A DNA stretch of 36,121 nucleotides from Dysgonamonadaceae bacterium (GTDB taxonomy: Bacteria; Bacteroidota; Bacteroidia; Bacteroidales; Azobacteroidaceae): positions 1 through 36,121 of the forward strand of contig JAISUK010000032.1 of assembly GCA_031272075.1 (NCBI GenBank), read 5' to 3'. The position numbers and the translations under genes were made by a program. This document shows, one piece after another, positions 25,160 through 33,848 of the stretch. Under the pieces are notes generated by a model. The model searched no databases and had not been told where the DNA came from. It worked only from the letters and a program-made list of their open reading frames with translations. How positions within the stretch are numbered: position 1 is the stretch's first letter; each line of letters opens with the position of its first letter.

Positions 25160-25251
25160 CATACGTTAATAATTTGTTTTTTTAAAAGGTCGTATGGAAC
25201 TCGCATATCATTATTCTCATCCACTTGGATGTTTGAAAATCATACTCGTTT
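25160..25251 (-). repeat. Leader repeat, unit distal to the ROK gene
   Basis: It is in direct tandem with the proximal unit but belongs to a second sequence type (GTA, TTT TCA and TAC variants) shared with the copy before the GH97 gene. Homopolymer length is seven T and the end box reads TTAACGTATG. Confidence 0.9.
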
Positions 25252-25357
25252 CAATTCCGAAAAAGTTATTTATAAAAAAAATTTAGACATGGCCATAGTA
25301 TAGAAAATAATTTGTACATTTACGCCGTAAATATTTAAATACTGTAAAAAATAAGAG
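25252..25357. promoter_or_regulatory. AGE gene upstream region
   Basis: It is AT-rich with a palindrome ATGGCCAT at 25289-25296, a possible operator. TAATTTG at 25308-25314 and TACATTTA at 25315-25322 are imperfect -7 boxes, so no promoter can be fixed. Confidence 0.35.
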
Positions 25358-26539
25358 ATGGATTTTAAACTAACCGAAGATTTATACAAAAAGGAGCTCT
25401 TTGACAATGTGTTGCCTTTTTGGCTAAAAAACTCGATTGACAGTGAGTTTGGAGGATATTTCACTTGCCTTGCGAGGGATGGCGCTGTTTATGATACTGA
25501 CAAGTTTATCTGGTTACAGGCACGTCAGGTGTGGATGTTTTCCATGTTGTACAACAAAGTGGAAAAACGCCGCGAGTGGCTGGATTGCGCCTTGCTGGGA
25601 GGAGAATTTTTGAAAAAATACGGTCATGACGGCGCTTACAACTGGTATTTTGCCCTCGACCGGCAAGGCGCCCCATTGGTAGAACCCTATAATATTTTTT
25701 CGTATACTTTTGCGACCATGGCTTTCGGGCAACTCAGCCTCGCAGCCGAAAAACAGGAATATGCTGACATTGCGTTGCAAACGTTCCACAACATCTTGGC
25801 AAAAAAAGACAATCCCAAAGGGAAATGGAATAAATTGTCCCCCGGCACACGCAGTCTGAAAAGCCTGGCATTACCGATGATTCTTTGCAATCTCGCACTC
25901 GAAATTGAGCATCTCATCGACGGCGATTTACTCAATCAGGTGATGGAAGCATGTATCCACGAAGTCATGGAAGTCTTCTATCGTCCCGAACTCGGCGGAA
26001 TACTCGTCGAACATGTAGGGCTCGACGGTTCGCTTTCGGATACTTTTGAAGGACGACTGACGAATCCCGGTCATGCGATCGAAGCGATGTGGTTCATCAT
26101 GGATTTAGGCAAACGGCTGCATCGTCCGGAATTGATAGAAAAAGCGGTAACCAACACGCTCACAATGGTCAATTACGGTTGGGACAAGCAATACGGCGGT
26201 ATTTTTTATTTCATGGACCGCAAGGGCTTTCCGCCGCAACAGCTCGAATGGGACCAGAAATTATGGTGGGTACATCTTGAAGCATTGATCTCCCTGTTGA
26301 AGGGCTATCAACTGACGGGTTCTGTCGACTGTCTGCAATGGTATGAAAAAGTGCACGGATACACCTGGTCACATTTCAAAGATACGGAATTTCCGGAATG
26401 GTACGGCTATCTCAATCGACGCGGCGAAGTATTGTTGCCACTCAAAGGCGGCAAATGGAAAGGCTGTTTTCATGTTCCCAGGGGCATGTTTCAATGCTGG
26501 AAAATATTGGAAGCAATCAATTCCCCAACTGGGAAATAA
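25358..26539 (+). CDS. AGE family sugar 2-epimerase (N-acylglucosamine 2-epimerase-like)
   Basis: The 393-residue cytoplasmic protein has the (alpha/alpha)6 barrel pattern of the N-acylglucosamine / cellobiose 2-epimerase family. Conserved segments include WLQARQVWMFSMLYN, GRLTNPGHAIEAMWF (with the family His), KLWWVHLEALISLLKGYQLTG, YTWSHFKDTEFPEWYGYLNR and KGGKWKGCFHVPRGMFQCW near the end. These are closest in character to N-acetylglucosamine 2-epimerases, which link ManNAc and GlcNAc, but cellobiose or mannose epimerase activity cannot be excluded. The gene is divergent from the ROK repressor and heads the plus-strand carbohydrate locus. Confidence 0.9.
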   Translation: MDFKLTEDLYKKELFDNVLPFWLKNSIDSEFGGYFTCLARDGAVYDTDKFIWLQARQVWMFSMLYNKVEKRREWLDCALLGGEFLKKYGHDGAYNWYFALDRQGAPLVEPYNIFSYTFATMAFGQLSLAAEKQEYADIALQTFHNILAKKDNPKGKWNKLSPGTRSLKSLALPMILCNLALEIEHLIDGDLLNQVMEACIHEVMEVFYRPELGGILVEHVGLDGSLSDTFEGRLTNPGHAIEAMWFIMDLGKRLHRPELIEKAVTNTLTMVNYGWDKQYGGIFYFMDRKGFPPQQLEWDQKLWWVHLEALISLLKGYQLTGSVDCLQWYEKVHGYTWSHFKDTEFPEWYGYLNRRGEVLLPLKGGKWKGCFHVPRGMFQCWKILEAINSPTGK

Positions 26540-26593
26540 TTCTGCGGTAAAAGAAATAAACGCTAAAATAAATATTTTAAACAACAAGAGGTT

Positions 26594-27745
26594 ATGAACG
26601 GAAAAATTAAAATTTTGTGTTTTCTTGTACCCTGTTGGGCATGCGGCATGTTTTCTTCATGCGATGAAATCGGCTATGGAGCAAACCCTTATGACCCTTC
26701 TACGCCGGTAACGGTATCGGAAATGCCTAAAATCACTTCTTTTTCACCTGAAGAAGGCGAAACGGGCGATACGATTACGATTATCGGGATCAATTTCACT
26801 ACTGCCACCGCCGTCACTTTCGGAGGAAAAGATGCAAGCAGTTTTGAAATCAAATCCGACACGGAAATTGAAGCCATCGTCGGCCCGTATGGGGGAACAG
26901 GCGCAGTAGCTGTCACTAACCACAAAGGCACCAAATCGCTAAACGGGTTCCTCTATATTAAAATAGAGGTGCCGACGGAAAATCCCAATCTGGCGTTAAA
27001 CAAGTTTGCAACCGCCTCCACCGAATTGACCCCCGCGTCACTCGGCGTGGATGGCGAAACCGGCACCCGCTGGTCTGCCGATAACGAAGACAACCAGTGG
27101 TATCAGGTTGACCTCGGTAAAGTCTACAGCATCAACAATATCATCATCAAATGGGAAGCAGCGTACGCTTCGGCTTACGATGTGCAGGTCTCCGTTGATA
27201 ACATTGCTTTCTCTACAGTTTATTCTACAACCGCTTATGCGGGAGGCGACGACAATATCAAGTTTTCCAATACCGATGCGCGGTATGTGAAAATATTGCT
27301 GCATACCCGCGCTACGCCTTGGGCGATGTCGTTCTGGGAATTGGAAGTATACAACACCCCTCCACCAGTCAATCTGGCCTTGAACAAAGCGGCAACCGCC
27401 TCCACCGAACTGACACCCGCATCGCTCGGTGTGGATGGCGAAATCGGCACCCGCTGGTCTGCCGATAACGAAGACAACCAGTGGTATCAGGTCGACCTCG
27501 GCAAAGTCTACAGCATCAACAATATCATCATCAAATGGGAAGCCGCTTACGCATTGGCTTACGACGTGCAGGTTTCAACCGACAATGCCGCTTTCACTAC
27601 CGTCTATTCCGTAACTGCCTATGGCGGAGGTGATGATAACATCAGTATTGAAGATACGGATGCGCGTTACGTGAAAATCCTGCTATATACCCGAGCAACT
27701 CCTTGGGCGATGTCGTTCTGGGAACTGGAAATATATAATAATTGA
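26594..27745 (+). CDS. Surface lipoprotein with an IPT/TIG domain and two F5/8 type C domains
   Basis: The 383-residue protein has a lipobox (MFSSC, C23), an IPT/TIG immunoglobulin-like domain at about 45-125 (PKITSFSPEEGETGDTITI, then FGGKDASSF) and two tandem discoidin (F5/8 type C) domains beginning at residues 132 and 260. The two are nearly identical (NLALNK...ATASTELTP, RWSADNEDNQWYQVDLGK, ATPWAMSFWELE). Such domains bind carbohydrate; the protein is probably a surface glycan-binding lipoprotein. It lies 54 bases after the epimerase and one base before the next lipoprotein gene. Confidence 0.88.
   Translation: MNGKIKILCFLVPCWACGMFSSCDEIGYGANPYDPSTPVTVSEMPKITSFSPEEGETGDTITIIGINFTTATAVTFGGKDASSFEIKSDTEIEAIVGPYGGTGAVAVTNHKGTKSLNGFLYIKIEVPTENPNLALNKFATASTELTPASLGVDGETGTRWSADNEDNQWYQVDLGKVYSINNIIIKWEAAYASAYDVQVSVDNIAFSTVYSTTAYAGGDDNIKFSNTDARYVKILLHTRATPWAMSFWELEVYNTPPPVNLALNKAATASTELTPASLGVDGEIGTRWSADNEDNQWYQVDLGKVYSINNIIIKWEAAYALAYDVQVSTDNAAFTTVYSVTAYGGGDDNISIEDTDARYVKILLYTRATPWAMSFWELEIYNN
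26987..27742 (+). repeat. Tandem duplication encoding two discoidin domains
   Basis: The DNA from 26987 and that from 27371 repeat with an exact 384-base (128-codon) period and high identity, showing a recent in-frame duplication. Confidence 0.9.
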
Positions 27746-27746
27746 G

Positions 27747-28931
27747 ATGAAGCGTCCTGATTTGAAAATAACGTTAGGGGTTTTAATATCCGCCTGCCTG
27801 ATGTTTGCTTGCGGAGATGACGACACCTCGCCACCCGAATCGGGGACTGTACCTGATATAAATGTCGAAGTGCTCTACAACAATGTCACACAATATCAGA
27901 CCAATTATATCCGTTCACTGCAAATACCAAGCGGCGCCATCAAGGATACAGAAAGCAATACCTCTAAAATTACGCCCTACTTTGCTAATTTTGCCTGTCT
28001 TGCTCTGCTGAAAAATCCGACAACAGAAAATATTGCTGCGGCACAGAAATATATTTCGTGGTATATCGGGAAACTCAATGGTACGACGAATCCGCACAAA
28101 GGAGGAGTGGAAATTGCAGGTTCGGTGTACGATTATTTTGGAGAAACCGAAACGACAAACGGCACTTACGATTCTGTCGATTCCTATGCGGCGGTATTCC
28201 TGATGCTTGTCCGGGAATTTGCTTCGCTTTCTGCCGAAAATAAAGCATGGCTGCAGCAGTATTCCGATAAAATCGCGCTGATTGCCAACGCCATGGAGCG
28301 TTGTATCGATACGGATTACAACACGCTTCCCGGCGAGGACAATAACGATGGATTGAGTGTGGCTTCCCATGTTTACGCTATCAAGTATCTGATGGATAAC
28401 TGTGAAGTCAATCTGGGTCTTAAAGCCGCCAAATGGCTGAAAGAAAACGGACTGCTGACGGGAGATTCCGGCGATTTCGCCGCCTTGATCGAAAAAAACA
28501 CGACTGCCATCGAATCGGGACTCTGGAAAGGTTCCTCGTACTGTTGGTACTCCGATGGAAGGACATCGGTCACAAGCAATTGGTCTGTTTTTTATCCCGA
28601 TGCAGCCGCTCAATTGTATCCGTCGATTTTTGAGGTGATTAATTCCTACGACTCCAAGGCCAATAAGTTGTATACCCAGTTTAACCACTATTATTCCAAA
28701 TGGTCGGAAGGACAGGTTTATTCGGGCAATTATCCTTGGACTATCATCGTTTATGCCGCTGCAAACATCAATGATGCAACGCGGGTGAACGAATACATGG
28801 CGCATATCAACTCGTATAATATCAAAAATCAGCAAAAAGCATACTGGTACAGTATGGAAGCGGCATGTACCGTGTTGGCTGTCGACAAGATAAAAAACAC
28901 AACCGCTCCCGAATATGTTCCTGTAAACTAA
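27747..28931 (+). CDS. Lipoprotein of probable alpha/alpha-toroid fold, function unknown
   Basis: The 394-residue protein has a lipobox LMFAC (C22) followed by an acidic tether GDDD. The rest is largely helical with repeated aromatic segments (AQKYISWYIGKLNG, DSVDSYAAVFLMLVREF, SHVYAIKYLMDN, VYSGNYPWTIIVYAAANIN), which suggests a six-hairpin barrel as in glycosidases and lyases. No catalytic signature was recognised. It is one base after the F5/8 lipoprotein and 29 bases before SusC, so it belongs to the glycan operon. It could be a surface-exposed glycosidase or a binding protein. Confidence 0.7.
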   Translation: MKRPDLKITLGVLISACLMFACGDDDTSPPESGTVPDINVEVLYNNVTQYQTNYIRSLQIPSGAIKDTESNTSKITPYFANFACLALLKNPTTENIAAAQKYISWYIGKLNGTTNPHKGGVEIAGSVYDYFGETETTNGTYDSVDSYAAVFLMLVREFASLSAENKAWLQQYSDKIALIANAMERCIDTDYNTLPGEDNNDGLSVASHVYAIKYLMDNCEVNLGLKAAKWLKENGLLTGDSGDFAALIEKNTTAIESGLWKGSSYCWYSDGRTSVTSNWSVFYPDAAAQLYPSIFEVINSYDSKANKLYTQFNHYYSKWSEGQVYSGNYPWTIIVYAAANINDATRVNEYMAHINSYNIKNQQKAYWYSMEAACTVLAVDKIKNTTAPEYVPVN

Positions 28932-28960
28932 TCCTATAAAACAAATAATAATAATTATAC

Positions 28961-31900
28961 ATGAAACGCAATGACAAAATAAAGAGGTTTTTGAAATTAA
29001 ACTTCTTAATGCTATTCTGGGCAACTTCCGCGCTGTTTGCTCAAAATGCGAAGATTTCCGGGACAGTGCTTGGCGCTGAGGGAACTCCGGTTGCCGGAGC
29101 TACCGTGCTTATCAAAGGCACTTCTTTAGGTACAGTGACGGATAGTGACGGACAGTTTGTGCTCTTTTCGCCATCCACAGAAAACACCATCACTGTCAGT
29201 ATGCTCGGTTATATCGGACGGGAACTCAAAGCCAATGCCGGGCAAGTGCTGACAATCACCTTGAAAGAAAACCCTGTCGAACTGGAAAGCATTGTGGTCA
29301 TCGGCTACGGTTCTTCGTCGAAAAAAGACCTGACCGGCGCCGTCGGGGCAATTGATGGGGAAGAATTGAACAAAATGCCTGTGACGAGTATTTCCGATGT
29401 ATTTCAAGGGAAAATCGCCGGGGTTACTGTTTCATCCAGCAGTGGCACTCCGGGCGCTCCAAGCGTGGTCAGGATAAGAGGAATCGGCTCTATCACAAGC
29501 TCCAGCAGTCCGTTGTATGTCGTAGACGGCTTGCCGCAAGACAATATCGACTACCTGAACCCGAATGACATCGCGTCGGTATCTGTCCTCAAAGACGCAT
29601 CCGTAGCCGCGATTTACGGTTCAAGGGGATCGAACGGGATCATCATGGTAACGACCAAATCGGGCGACAGAAATGAGAAAATGACCGTTTCTTTCGAATC
29701 TTATCTGGGCGTTCAATCTCCCTGGAAACGTCCGCACATGCTGACGGCAAGCGAATTTATTGAATACAAAAACCTTGCCGCCGACAATGCCGGAGCGCCT
29801 CGTGTGCAGGATTTTGCCAATCAGGATAATATCAATGCAGTATTGAATTTCGTGTCCAAAAATTCCGGAGTCAACGGTACCGACTGGTGGAAAGAAATCG
29901 TCAACGATGAGGCATTTATGCAGCATTATAATGTCAATCTCAGCGGCGGTACCGAAAAAGTCGGTATTTATTCGAGCCTGTCGTATCTGGGACAGGAAGG
30001 GATCATCAAAGGTTCGCAATACGACCGCATCTCCTGGAGAAGTAATCTTGACGCTAAAATCTCCAAAAAAGTGACATTTAACGGCAATTTCGGCATTATT
30101 CATGAGACCAGGTTGGTCATTGATGAAAACAATCCGTATACCGGTACGATTTTCAGCGCAATGGCAGCCGATCCGATCACGCCTGTTTTCAGAAATAACC
30201 TGGTTGATGTGCCGCTGTTTATGAGTTCGATTTACAACGGTTATGAGCCTGACAACAAATATTCGCAGTATGCGGGTATCATGTATTCCAATAAACGAAA
30301 TCCGGTGGCACAAATAGAACGAATGCGGCAAAGCAAATATACCAATTTCGGTCTCAAAGGCGGTGGAGAACTGGGGATACAAATTTTTGATTTTCTGAAA
30401 TATAACTCCCGTTTCGGATTCGACATAATACATGGATATACCGACGGTTTTCAGCCCAAATACACCCTCAACTCATACGATTACAGCACCGAAAACACGG
30501 TCGTGAACGAAGCTTACCGCAGCAATTATTTTGTTTTTGAAAATACGCTCTCTTACAATCAGCATTTCGGGAAACTCAAAGCCGGTGCCCTGGTCGGCAC
30601 CTCAGCGGAAAAAATTGACGTATCTTCGTTCAGAGCTTCCATACAGGGAATTGTAAACAACAACCCCGATATGGCCATCCTGAATGCCGGAACAATCAAT
30701 CCATCTGCCTCAGGCTATCCCTATGGCAATTCGCTGCTTTCTTATTTCGGACGCGTCACTTTGGATTACGACAGCAAATACCTGTTTGCCGCCAATCTGC
30801 GACGCGACGGTTCCTCCAAATTCGCGAAAAACAACCGGTGGGGCACTTTCCCTTCGGTTTCTGCGGCATGGCGTTTTTCTTCGGAATCGTTTCTTTCTCC
30901 CGCAAACAATTGGCTTTCCGATGGCAAACTCCGAATCAGTTATGGACTGATCGGTAATCAGAACATCGGTGGAGGGGCTTACATGTCCACTTACGGCTCT
31001 TCAATCTACGACCGTTATGTTTTTGGAGATGAAAATACCGCATCTATCGGCGGAGGACGTCTCTCTATCGGCAATCCGGAATTGAAATGGGAAACATCCA
31101 AACAATTTGATCTGGGAATTGATCTCAACCTGATGAACGGCAAATTTGAAGTCATTGCCGACTATTTTCGGAAAGACATAGAAAACATGTTGATGATTGA
31201 ACCGCAACCTACTACGCTTGGTTTTCCGAATTTCCCCTATTCCAATGTCGGATCGATGACCAATAAAGGTTGGGAATTGGGATTGACCTACAACAAAAGA
31301 GGCGGTGAATTTGAATTTAGCGCCACAGCGAATATCTCGACCTATACCAACGAAGTCACATCACTGGGCAATGGCGACGCCATCTACGGCACTGCCTATC
31401 TGGACAATACAATCACGAAGACTGAGGTCGGAATGCCCGTCGGATATTTCTACGGGTATGTTACCAACGGTATTTTCCAAAATGCGACAGAGGTAGAAGG
31501 CAGTCCGCAACGTGATGTGTCGGAACCCGGAGACATCCGTTTCAAAGATTTGGATGGCGACGATTTTATTACTGCCGACGACCGCGCAATGATAGGCAAT
31601 CCGTGGCCCGATTTTGTGTATGGCCTTTCGCTGAACTGCGCATACAAGAGTTTCGATTTCAGTGTGTTTCTGCAAGGTTCGCAAGGCAATGACGTGATGA
31701 ATATGACTTTGTATGATTTCGAATCGGGCACAGGCTATCTGAACGCCCCTGAAGGCTATCTCGAACGCGCATGGAACGGAGAAGGCAGTACCGACAGATT
31801 CCACAAAATATCTCAAAATCAGGGACTGAACAACAGCGTTTCCGATTATTTTATTGAAGACGGCTCCTACCTGCGAGTGAAGAACATTCAGTTGGGTTAT

Positions 31901-32101
31901 ACTTTTACTGATAAATTGCTAAAAATAAAAGATATAAGTCAGCTCAGACTATACGTAAGCGCTCAAAATCTGTTGACACTTACAAAATATTCCGGATTAG
32001 ACCCTGAAATCGGTTCGACCGACGCTACCGTTTCCGGTATCGATCAGGGATTTTATCCCCAATCGCGGGTTTTGACCGTGGGTTTAAATATCAAATTCTA
32101 A
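28961..32101 (+). CDS. SusC/RagA family TonB-linked outer membrane protein
   Basis: The 1046-residue protein has a signal peptide (to about residue 27), a carboxypeptidase-like regulatory domain (KISGTVLGAEGTPVAGATV...), a TonB-dependent plug and a beta-barrel ending in LNIKF. The SusC signature is clear in the plug: PLYVVDGLPQ and SVLKDASVAAIYGSRGSNG, then IIMVTTKSG. Together with SusD it imports oligosaccharides across the outer membrane using TonB energy. It starts 29 bases after the preceding lipoprotein gene and is 14 bases before susD. Size is normal. Confidence 0.97.
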   Translation: MKRNDKIKRFLKLNFLMLFWATSALFAQNAKISGTVLGAEGTPVAGATVLIKGTSLGTVTDSDGQFVLFSPSTENTITVSMLGYIGRELKANAGQVLTITLKENPVELESIVVIGYGSSSKKDLTGAVGAIDGEELNKMPVTSISDVFQGKIAGVTVSSSSGTPGAPSVVRIRGIGSITSSSSPLYVVDGLPQDNIDYLNPNDIASVSVLKDASVAAIYGSRGSNGIIMVTTKSGDRNEKMTVSFESYLGVQSPWKRPHMLTASEFIEYKNLAADNAGAPRVQDFANQDNINAVLNFVSKNSGVNGTDWWKEIVNDEAFMQHYNVNLSGGTEKVGIYSSLSYLGQEGIIKGSQYDRISWRSNLDAKISKKVTFNGNFGIIHETRLVIDENNPYTGTIFSAMAADPITPVFRNNLVDVPLFMSSIYNGYEPDNKYSQYAGIMYSNKRNPVAQIERMRQSKYTNFGLKGGGELGIQIFDFLKYNSRFGFDIIHGYTDGFQPKYTLNSYDYSTENTVVNEAYRSNYFVFENTLSYNQHFGKLKAGALVGTSAEKIDVSSFRASIQGIVNNNPDMAILNAGTINPSASGYPYGNSLLSYFGRVTLDYDSKYLFAANLRRDGSSKFAKNNRWGTFPSVSAAWRFSSESFLSPANNWLSDGKLRISYGLIGNQNIGGGAYMSTYGSSIYDRYVFGDENTASIGGGRLSIGNPELKWETSKQFDLGIDLNLMNGKFEVIADYFRKDIENMLMIEPQPTTLGFPNFPYSNVGSMTNKGWELGLTYNKRGGEFEFSATANISTYTNEVTSLGNGDAIYGTAYLDNTITKTEVGMPVGYFYGYVTNGIFQNATEVEGSPQRDVSEPGDIRFKDLDGDDFITADDRAMIGNPWPDFVYGLSLNCAYKSFDFSVFLQGSQGNDVMNMTLYDFESGTGYLNAPEGYLERAWNGEGSTDRFHKISQNQGLNNSVSDYFIEDGSYLRVKNIQLGYTFTDKLLKIKDISQLRLYVSAQNLLTLTKYSGLDPEIGSTDATVSGIDQGFYPQSRVLTVGLNIKF

Positions 32102-32102
32102 A

Positions 32103-32121
32103 AAATTATTGACGTATGAAA
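32103..32121 (+). repeat. Start-codon box of the leader repeat at susD
   Basis: AAATTATTGACGTATGAAA is identical to the unit junction in the tandem copies, but the rest of the repeat is absent here. Its ATG is the susD start codon. Confidence 0.7.
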
Positions 32122-33711
32122 AGCATAAAATTATTAATGATATTTTCTTCTCTGGCGTTCTTTCTGTCTTGCAGCGATTTCTTGGACAGAGACCCGAAAG
32201 GAGTGATGACTGAAACAAATTATTATCTCACCCCCGACGCCGGATTCAAAGCAGTGACAAAATGTTACCAGACACTCAATGATTTCTACGGATACGAAGC
32301 GCCCCGCCTGGAGTTGGGCAATATTTCTACCGACGACAGTGAAAAAGGCGGTTCCGACGCCGGCGACAGACCTTTTGTCGCTGATTTGAGTTTCGGACGC
32401 CCACTTGCTTCCAATTCCTCTTTGGCCAATTATTGGACCACACTCTACGCCGGAATCGGGAACTGCAATGCAGCACTCGAAAATATCTCGACTCAGCAAA
32501 TTATTGACGCCAGCGGATATGAAGTCACTGAAAACGAAAAATCCCGCTACATCGCCGAAACACGATGCCTCAGGGCGTTTTTCTATTTTGAACTGGTCAA
32601 AATATTCGGAGGCGTGCCGATTGTCGACAGAACTTTGACCGTCAACGACGGTAAAAATTTGGTGCGGGCAACCGAAAAAGAAGTTTTTGAGTACATAAAA
32701 AAAGAACTGAATGAGGTTGCCGATGAGCCAAACCTGCCATCCAAAGCATCGCTGGCAGCAAAAGAAATCGGCAGGATCACCAAAGAAATTGTCTGGTCGC
32801 TCCAAGCCAGAATCTATCTGTATTTTGCCAAAGATGACAATGCGCTCTTTGCAGAAGCGAGAGACGCCGCCAAAAAAGTGATAGACGGCAATGCTTGTTC
32901 GCTTGCGCCTAATTTTCAATCCCTGTTCCTGAAAGACAACTATAAACTTTCCGAATCCATTTTTCCCAACATCAGGGGCGATGTTCCCGGCGAAAATATT
33001 TACGGCTCTTTCGTGCCTATCTATACCTCACCGAGAGGACCTTCGGGCGCTTGGGGATTTGACCAACCGACACAAAACCTGGTGGATGAATTTGAGGACG
33101 GCGATCCCCGCCTGTTATATACCATCATTGAACCGGGAGACAAATTCCCCAAAGTGTCGGGCGAAGAAGTGCTGGATTTCTCATCTTATCCGGGTACCGG
33201 CTACCACAGCCGCAAATCATACCTCATTGCAGAGCGCAGAGGACCTGGTTGGGGCGACGATGCCTGGTCATTCCACATCATCCGCTACGCAGATGTTTTG
33301 CTGATGTACGCCGAAGCGCTGATCCAAAGCGGTGGCAGTAAGGCGGAAGCGGCAAACTGCATCAATCAAGTGCGGACAAGAGCGAATAATTCTCGTTTCG
33401 GTGACGCCGAAGCAATCTCGCGGGTAACTATTGTCCCCAATATTCCATTAAAGATGGTTTCTGCTTCCGAAGATTTGCTTGCGGCTGTCCAACACGAACG
33501 CCGCGTGGAACTCGCCATGGAATTTAACCGGCTTTACGACTTGAAACGGTGGAATAGCTATATCGAAACAATGAACGCTTATTCGTCATTTCCGTACGCT
33601 AACGGACGTGGAGCAGCTTTCAAAAAAGGGATCAACGAACTGTTCCCGATTCCGCAGGTTGAAATAGACAGAACCCAAGGCGCTATCAAACAAAATCCAG
33701 GGTACAACTAA
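32116..33711 (+). CDS. SusD/RagB family nutrient-binding lipoprotein
   Basis: The 531-residue protein has lipobox FLSC (C19) followed by SDFLDRDPKG, the typical SusD start. It has the TPR-rich helical core (CLRAFFYFELVKIFGGVPIVD) and the C-terminal RagB/SusD signature (VQHERRVELAMEFNRLYDLKRW), ending PIPQVEIDRTQG...NPGYN. It sits on top of SusC as a lid that captures glycans. Its start codon lies in AAATTATTGACGTATGAAA, a 19-base exact match to the end of the leader repeat. Confidence 0.97.
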   Translation: MKSIKLLMIFSSLAFFLSCSDFLDRDPKGVMTETNYYLTPDAGFKAVTKCYQTLNDFYGYEAPRLELGNISTDDSEKGGSDAGDRPFVADLSFGRPLASNSSLANYWTTLYAGIGNCNAALENISTQQIIDASGYEVTENEKSRYIAETRCLRAFFYFELVKIFGGVPIVDRTLTVNDGKNLVRATEKEVFEYIKKELNEVADEPNLPSKASLAAKEIGRITKEIVWSLQARIYLYFAKDDNALFAEARDAAKKVIDGNACSLAPNFQSLFLKDNYKLSESIFPNIRGDVPGENIYGSFVPIYTSPRGPSGAWGFDQPTQNLVDEFEDGDPRLLYTIIEPGDKFPKVSGEEVLDFSSYPGTGYHSRKSYLIAERRGPGWGDDAWSFHIIRYADVLLMYAEALIQSGGSKAEAANCINQVRTRANNSRFGDAEAISRVTIVPNIPLKMVSASEDLLAAVQHERRVELAMEFNRLYDLKRWNSYIETMNAYSSFPYANGRGAAFKKGINELFPIPQVEIDRTQGAIKQNPGYN

Positions 33712-33749
33712 TTTAATTTTATAATCATCAAACAAAAAAATAGTTACGT

Positions 33750-33821
33750 ATGAAACGAGTATGGTTTTCAAACATCCAAGTTGATGACAATAATGCCATG
33801 CGAGTTCCATACGACCTTTAA
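33750..33821 (+). CDS. Possible 23-residue leader peptide within the repeat
   Basis: The ATG in the upstream GACGTATG-like box (TTACGTATG) opens MKRVWFSNIQVDDNN, then AMRVPYDL and TAA. In the other copies the fifth codon is TGA instead of TGG, cutting the peptide to MKR(A/V). Differences between copies in this frame are mostly synonymous or conservative. Whether the peptide is made is unknown; it could be a leader peptide or a remnant of a longer coding sequence. Confidence 0.4.
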   Translation: MKRVWFSNIQVDDNNAMRVPYDL

Positions 33822-33848
33822 TAAAATAAAATAAAATATTGACGTATG
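33753..33848 (+). repeat. Leader repeat directly before the GH97 gene
   Basis: The unit begins AAACGAGTATGGTTTTC, shares CATCCAAGTTGATGA and CATGCGAGTTCCATACGACC with the other copies, then has an ATAAA-repeat tail in place of the usual AAAAAACAAAT. It ends with ATTGACGTATG, whose ATG is the start codon of the GH97 gene. A partial end box also precedes the unit at 33744-33752, suggesting loss of an earlier tandem unit. Confidence 0.88.

Noticed and set aside
33762..33764. In-frame TGA in the repeat mini-ORF read as selenocysteine or recoded tryptophan
   Set aside because: TGA serves as a normal stop in several genes here, and no structure suited to selenocysteine insertion is seen.
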